Source: Synergistaceae bacterium (GTDB lineage Bacteria; Synergistota; Synergistia; Synergistales; Aminobacteriaceae). From it: a stretch of 64,000 nt of DNA. The position numbers and the translations under genes are program-made. The stretch spans positions 94,842-158,841 of the forward strand of contig JAHDKT010000026.1 in assembly GCA_018436725.1 (NCBI GenBank), in the 5' to 3' direction. Numbering within the stretch: position 1 is the first letter of the stretch; each line of letters begins with the position of its first letter. The notes under the pieces are model-generated. The model searched no databases. It was given only the letters and a program-made list of their open reading frames with translations, and was not told the origin of the DNA. Shown piece by piece: positions 59,856-64,000 of the stretch.

Positions 59856-62272
59856 TTGGCATCGCCTCCTAAAGATTTCGCATGCAGAGTGAACATCAGC
59901 GTTTCCCCCGGTCGCAGCAGATGAACGTCGCCGCGGAACGAGATCCTTGCCGCGTCCGGCACGCACTGATCGCAGTGTACAGTCATGCGCTCCCCGGTCA
60001 GGGAAATATCGAACCAGTTTCCCATGTACTGTATCTTCATGGAGAGAGCGGGCAGATCGTCGGGGATCTTCGGATTCAGAAAGAGCATTCCGTCGCGGAA
60101 CTCCAGCCCCGTGTAGCAGCGCTGCAGGATGTCCACGGTCCCCGCCATGGCGCCGAGATGGATACCCTCGGCGGTCGAGCCCCCCTGAATGTCCGAGACG
60201 TCGCTCTCCAGGGCTTCCTGGAAGAGTTCCAGCGAGTGCGCGCGGTCGGATCGCGAGAGCACCCACGAGTGGATCACGTTGCTCAGCGTGGAGCCGTGAG
60301 AGCTTCTCTTCAGGTAGTACTCGACGTTGCGGGGAATGCTCGCCGGGTCGAAATCGTACCCCATCCCGCCGAGGAGTTCCTTCAGTTCCTCCGTCGAAAA
60401 GAGGTAGAAGAGCATCAGCACATCCGCCTGCTTGGAGAGTTTGTACTTGTTCGGAGTATCGCCTTCGGCTTCGAGTATTCTGTCCATCCGCTGGATGTTG
60501 TCGTACTTCTTCCTGTAGGCCTCCCAGTCCAGCTCTTCAAGGGAATCGTACCCCTCGAACTGGCTGATGATATCTCCGTCGTGGAAGACGACGCGCATTT
60601 TCCCGATGATGTCGTGCCACCGGTCGAGTTCCGCTTGCTCCAAGGCCAGGATATCCGAAAGTTCTCCTCTTCTTCGGGAGGAGAGAAGCTCCAGCGCCTT
60701 CAAAGCGATCCGAAGGACATAGACGGTCATCACGTTCGTGTACGCGTTGTTGTTCAGTCCGGGCTCTTCGGAATTCGGATAACCGTCGTGATACTCATCC
60801 GGCCCCATGACGCCCAGAATTTCGTAGCGTCCGAGTTCTTCGTTGAAGGTCGTGATACCCGCCAGAAAACGTGCGATCTCAAGGAGCATCTCCGCGCCGT
60901 AGCTGTTCAGAAACTGCATGTCGCCGCTCGCGTTGTAGTACTGCCAGACGTTATAGGCGATAGCCGCGTTCACGTGCCGCTGCAGATGGGTATTGTCGGG
61001 CAGCCAGCGCCCCGACTTCGGATTCAGATGCAGCTGCTGCGTCTCCTCGCGGCCGTTGCTGCTGCTCTGCCATGGATAGAGCGCCCCTTCGAACCCCTCG
61101 TTCAGGGCCGCCGCGCGCGCCTTGTCGAGCCTCCGGTAGCGGTACAGAAGCAGCGAGCGCGTGAGCACCGGTATTCGCGCATTGAGATAGGGGAAGATGA
61201 AAATCTCGTCCCAGAAGATATGTCCGCGGTAGGCTTCGCCGTGCCACCCACGCGCAGGAACACCGATGTCGAGATCGATCGAGTTCATCGACACCGTCTG
61301 CAGCAGATGGAAGATGTGCAGCCTCAGAATCATCTGGGACCGGTCGCTGTTTTCGAGGCGGATGTCGCACCGCCCCCACAGGTGTTTCCAGCGGAGCAGA
61401 TGGCTGTGCAGCAGCTCGTCGAAACCGGGTGCGTTTTTCACCTCCTGCCCGGCGTCGAGAGCCGGTTCCGAGATGGCGAAATCCTTGGAGGAGAAGAGAG
61501 AGACGATCTTTTCCACCCGTACCGGTTTTTTCTCCGAGACGTCGAGGAAGAATTCCTGCCCGATGTATCCCGGACGCCCGACCGTCGACCGTTCGACTTC
61601 GAGCGCTTCGTCCCCGGCGAAGACGCGGGTTCTGGCGGCCTCGGCGACGCGTATTTCCGACTGGTTGGTCTCGACGAGCAGAAGAACGGTCTCGTCGTCC
61701 AGACATTCGCTCCGGATGAACGAGAGGTGTTTGCCGTCGAGCTTTTTGTAGCGCTCGACTCCGGAGTTGATCACCGTTCCGTCGAGACTCGAAAGCACCT
61801 GAAGGCGGCCGCTCCAGTTCTCCGGAACAACGGTCGTCTCCAGTCCGGCGAGGTGCATCTTCCCCATATGAACGAAGCGCCGCTCTATCAGCGTAGTCGT
61901 CCTCCCCTCGACGTCCTTGAACGCGACCGTTCGGGAGAGGACTCCCTTTTCCATATCCAGCTCCTGCCGGTAGGCGAGCACCTCGGCGGTTTCCGGACTC
62001 AGCCATTCGCCGCCCTCGGGCCGAAAGCGGAGAACCATCCAGTTGGGCATGTTCACAAGGTCCTCGTTCTCCACCATACGGTCGGCGACCTTTGTTCGCA
62101 GGCGATTGTACCCCCCCGCGAGATAGGTCCCCGGAGAGTGCACGCCGTCCGCCTCGGCCTCCGGCGCCGCGCCCCGGGTCGCGAAATAGCCGTTCCCGAG
62201 AGTGCAGAGAGCTTCCCGCAGGCGCTCGCTCTCCGGATCGAATCCTTCGTAAACCAGCGCCCACGTACTCAT
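59852..62272 (-). CDS. Glycoside hydrolase family 65 phosphorylase-like enzyme
   Basis: This 806-residue GH65 enzyme has an N-terminal beta-sandwich (about 1-270) and an (alpha/alpha)6 barrel. The general acid Glu is in LGVMGPDEYHDGYPN near residue 493. The phosphate-binding KQADVL motif near 614 is that of inverting disaccharide phosphorylases such as trehalose, maltose or kojibiose phosphorylase. It is ATGA-coupled to a trehalose-phosphatase-like gene upstream and GTGA-coupled to a PfkB kinase downstream. Trehalose or a related alpha-glucoside is the likely substrate. AGGAGG precedes the ATG. Confidence 0.9.
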   Translation of the reverse strand: MSTWALVYEGFDPESERLREALCTLGNGYFATRGAAPEAEADGVHSPGTYLAGGYNRLRTKVADRMVENEDLVNMPNWMVLRFRPEGGEWLSPETAEVLAYRQELDMEKGVLSRTVAFKDVEGRTTTLIERRFVHMGKMHLAGLETTVVPENWSGRLQVLSSLDGTVINSGVERYKKLDGKHLSFIRSECLDDETVLLLVETNQSEIRVAEAARTRVFAGDEALEVERSTVGRPGYIGQEFFLDVSEKKPVRVEKIVSLFSSKDFAISEPALDAGQEVKNAPGFDELLHSHLLRWKHLWGRCDIRLENSDRSQMILRLHIFHLLQTVSMNSIDLDIGVPARGWHGEAYRGHIFWDEIFIFPYLNARIPVLTRSLLLYRYRRLDKARAAALNEGFEGALYPWQSSSNGREETQQLHLNPKSGRWLPDNTHLQRHVNAAIAYNVWQYYNASGDMQFLNSYGAEMLLEIARFLAGITTFNEELGRYEILGVMGPDEYHDGYPNSEEPGLNNNAYTNVMTVYVLRIALKALELLSSRRRGELSDILALEQAELDRWHDIIGKMRVVFHDGDIISQFEGYDSLEELDWEAYRKKYDNIQRMDRILEAEGDTPNKYKLSKQADVLMLFYLFSTEELKELLGGMGYDFDPASIPRNVEYYLKRSSHGSTLSNVIHSWVLSRSDRAHSLELFQEALESDVSDIQGGSTAEGIHLGAMAGTVDILQRCYTGLEFRDGMLFLNPKIPDDLPALSMKIQYMGNWFDISLTGERMTVHCDQCVPDAARISFRGDVHLLRPGETLMFTLHAKSLGGDAK

Positions 62273-63162
62273 GACGACCTCCTGCACAGCGGAATCACAC
62301 GAAGAAGGAACTCCCGGACTTCATCGGGATCCTTCAGGCTGAACGCAGCCGCGGTCTCGTAGGCTTCTTCCCGGACCACGATGCCGACGCCTCTTCCCTT
62401 CAGCGCGCGGAACGCGTCCTCGTCGGTCACGTCGTCTCCGATATAGACGGGGAGCACGTCTTCCCGGTCGAGTTCCAACGTGCGCATCAGGGAGAAGAGC
62501 GCCTTCCCCTTGTGCCAGTCCATCTTCGGCTGAAGCTCGAAAATCTTTTTGCCGTACGCTTTTCGAAGGTCGGGGTGATCCGAAGTCACTTCGTCGACGG
62601 CTGCCTCTATCCGCTCGATGTTCTCGGGAGCAACCCGCCGGTAGTGAATGGCGATGGCGAACTTTTTTCTCTCCAAAAGAAGCCCTTCAATGGCGCCGAT
62701 CTTCTCCGACAGAGCGTTCTCCGCGCTGTCGAGCGCAGGAAGGTATTCCTCCCCGACCGTATTCTCAAACTTCATTCCGTCGGGGACTGCGATGTCGAAG
62801 CCGTGGCTTCCGGCGTAGACGATGCCGTCGATCTTCACTTTGTCGCGCACATCTTCGAGATCACGGCCGCTGATGATCCCGAGCGGAGTGCATTCGGCGA
62901 GTTCGACGACCGCTTCCCGCATTTCCGTGCCCATAATCGCCTGCTCCGGAGTCTCCACGATGGGAGAGAGCGTGCCGTCGTAATCAAGGAAGATCGCAAT
63001 CCGCTTTCCCTCCGCCTTGCGGGCGATCGCGTCGAAACCGTCCAGAGCGGAGGGAAGCGGATCGCCGATTTGAAGGATCTCCTCGGCCGCGCACCTCTCT
63101 CCGTTCCCCGGTGGCGCGTTGAAACCAGCCCCCGCCGGGGAGTCGATTTTCTTTTTTTTCAT
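62269..63162 (-). CDS. Trehalose-6-phosphate phosphatase-like HAD hydrolase (OtsB type)
   Basis: This 297-residue HAD phosphatase has the nucleophile motif IAIFLDYDGTLSPIVETPEQA near residue 52, TPLGIISGRDLEDV near 88, and YAGSHGFDIAVPDG near 110. The C-terminal acidic motif is VYIGDDVTDEDAFRAL near 245. These match trehalose-phosphatases. No trehalose-6-phosphate synthase (OtsA) is in the window. The ATG at 63162 lies 7 bases after GGAGG. The 46 bases to the P-type ATPase show no terminator. Confidence 0.9.
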   Translation of the reverse strand: MKKKKIDSPAGAGFNAPPGNGERCAAEEILQIGDPLPSALDGFDAIARKAEGKRIAIFLDYDGTLSPIVETPEQAIMGTEMREAVVELAECTPLGIISGRDLEDVRDKVKIDGIVYAGSHGFDIAVPDGMKFENTVGEEYLPALDSAENALSEKIGAIEGLLLERKKFAIAIHYRRVAPENIERIEAAVDEVTSDHPDLRKAYGKKIFELQPKMDWHKGKALFSLMRTLELDREDVLPVYIGDDVTDEDAFRALKGRGVGIVVREEAYETAAAFSLKDPDEVREFLLRVIPLCRRSS

Positions 63163-63208
63163 TTCTATACCTCCGCTTCTTCGATATCTCTTCCAACCCC
63201 TGTTCAGG

Positions 63209-64000
63209 CTACACACCGCTCCGTCGTCCGTTCGCGGCGCGCGCACGGCGCGTTATGCTCTTTTCACCCTCGACGACAAGGAAGACCGCCGCGCCCAGAG
63301 AGAGGGGAATCAGCCAGTGGCGAAGCTCCAGCGGCGCCGAGCCGAACCAGAGCTGCATAAACGGCGCGTAGACGAAGACGAGCTGGAGTACGGCCAGCAC
63401 GCCGACCGCCATCCACGCGGCGCGGTTTGCGAAAATCCTGTCGGGCGCAAGACTCGACTCGTGAAGATACCGGCTGTTGAAAAGATAGAACGCCTGTCCG
63501 CAAACGAGCGTGTTGACCGCGAGCGTCCGCGCCGTCTCCAGAGGCATGCCGAGCCGCCGCTCCACAAGGAAGACGGCGATGGTCGCCCCGCCGATCAGCA
63601 CGGAGACGAACGCGATGCGCCACAGGAAGAGTCCGCCGAGAATCGGGGCGTCGGGCGAGCGCGGAGGCCGCTGCATCACTCCCGGCTCGGCCGGCTCGAA
63701 GGCAAGAGCGAGGGCGAGCGTGACGGCGGTCACCATGTTGACCCAGAGGATCTGCACGGGCGTCAGCGGAAGGGACAGCCCGAAGACCACGGCTGCAAGA
63801 ATGACCAGCGCTTCGGCGCCGTTCGTCGGCAGGATGAAGAGAATGGCCTTCCGCAGATTGTCGTAGATGGTGCGCCCCTCCTCCACCGCGCGCTCGATGG
63901 AGATGAAGTTGTCGTCCGCCAGCACGATGTCCGCCGCCTCCTTGGTCGCCTCCGTCCCTTTGATCCCCATGGCCACGCCGACGTCGGCCCGCTTGAGCGC
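63209..64000 (-). CDS. Cation-transporting P-type ATPase, C-terminal part (runs off the window)
   Basis: Only the last 263 residues are visible; the gene continues beyond 64000. The fragment starts in the hinge motif (ALKRADVGVAMG, following the usual GDGVND). It continues with ATKEAADIVLADDNFISIERAVEEGRTIYDNLRK and then six hydrophobic segments, including ILPTNGAEALVILAAVVFG and QILWVNMVTAVTLALALAFEPAEPG. These are typical of P-II calcium- or H+-type pumps. In place of the catalytic-domain residues, only membrane cation sites can be judged, so the ion is uncertain. Confidence 0.9.
   Translation of the reverse strand, partial: ALKRADVGVAMGIKGTEATKEAADIVLADDNFISIERAVEEGRTIYDNLRKAILFILPTNGAEALVILAAVVFGLSLPLTPVQILWVNMVTAVTLALALAFEPAEPGVMQRPPRSPDAPILGGLFLWRIAFVSVLIGGATIAVFLVERRLGMPLETARTLAVNTLVCGQAFYLFNSRYLHESSLAPDRIFANRAAWMAVGVLAVLQLVFVYAPFMQLWFGSAPLELRHWLIPLSLGAAVFLVVEGEKSITRRARAANGRRSGV

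Noticed and set aside
59882..62362. An 826-codon plus-strand frame opposite the GH65 gene
   Set aside because: It is the reverse-complement shadow of a complete GH65 enzyme and has no recognisable domain.

Overview
This is a 64 kb stretch of gene-dense, GC-rich chromosome with Gram-negative-type secretion and two-component genes. The mix is two TRAP transporters, a tripartite tricarboxylate transporter, aldehyde:ferredoxin oxidoreductase, several c-di-GMP proteins, many GTG starts and ATGA-coupled operons. This suggests an anaerobic amino-acid or organic-acid fermenter, and the phylum Synergistota fits best, but that placement is inference because no rRNA or marker gene is present. I saw no tRNA, rRNA, CRISPR array, insertion sequence or prophage.

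Layout. 0-18 kb is a signalling block: a membrane protein of unknown function, a DinB-like protein, a periplasmic-sensor HD-GYP protein, a HAD phosphatase, a divergent MocR regulator/EamA exporter pair, a 1710-residue hybrid histidine kinase coupled to an HD-GYP response regulator, a YeiH-type exporter, a soluble chemotaxis transducer and a GGDEF cyclase. 18-27 kb, all on the minus strand, holds an ATGA-linked operon of a ThDP decarboxylase-like enzyme, a HisC-type aminotransferase and an OpuC/ProVWX-type ABC importer. That operon is bracketed by two ungapped paralogues of a ~98-residue OB-fold-like protein; upstream lie aldehyde:ferredoxin oxidoreductase and a universal stress protein.

27.6-30.1 kb is an aromatic biosynthesis operon (DAHP synthase, aroB) preceded by a 54-residue leader peptide rich in Phe, Trp and Tyr and a perfect terminator hairpin. 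31-41 kb is a minus-strand hydantoin/ureide catabolic operon: IclR regulator, two tandem cyclic amidohydrolases, Asp/Glu/hydantoin-type racemase, TRAP transporter, DapA-like aldolase and N-carbamoyl amino acid hydrolase. A decayed MntA/HepT toxin-antitoxin pair follows. 41.8-44.8 kb is ilvC-ilvB with a 32-residue Val/Leu leader and a clear terminator/antiterminator pair.

46.5-58.7 kb is a 12-gene plus-strand catabolic operon: FadR-type regulator, two zinc alcohol dehydrogenases, TRAP transporter, split transketolase, GarR-like reductase and TctCBA transporter. It probably degrades a sugar acid or polyol. The window ends with a minus-strand trehalose-phosphatase-like / GH65 phosphorylase-like / PfkB operon and the C-terminal part of a cation P-type ATPase that runs off the right edge.

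The signals most worth following are the two amino-acid leader attenuators, the OB-fold paralogue pair with its coupled mini-ORFs, and the two uncharacterised catabolic operons.
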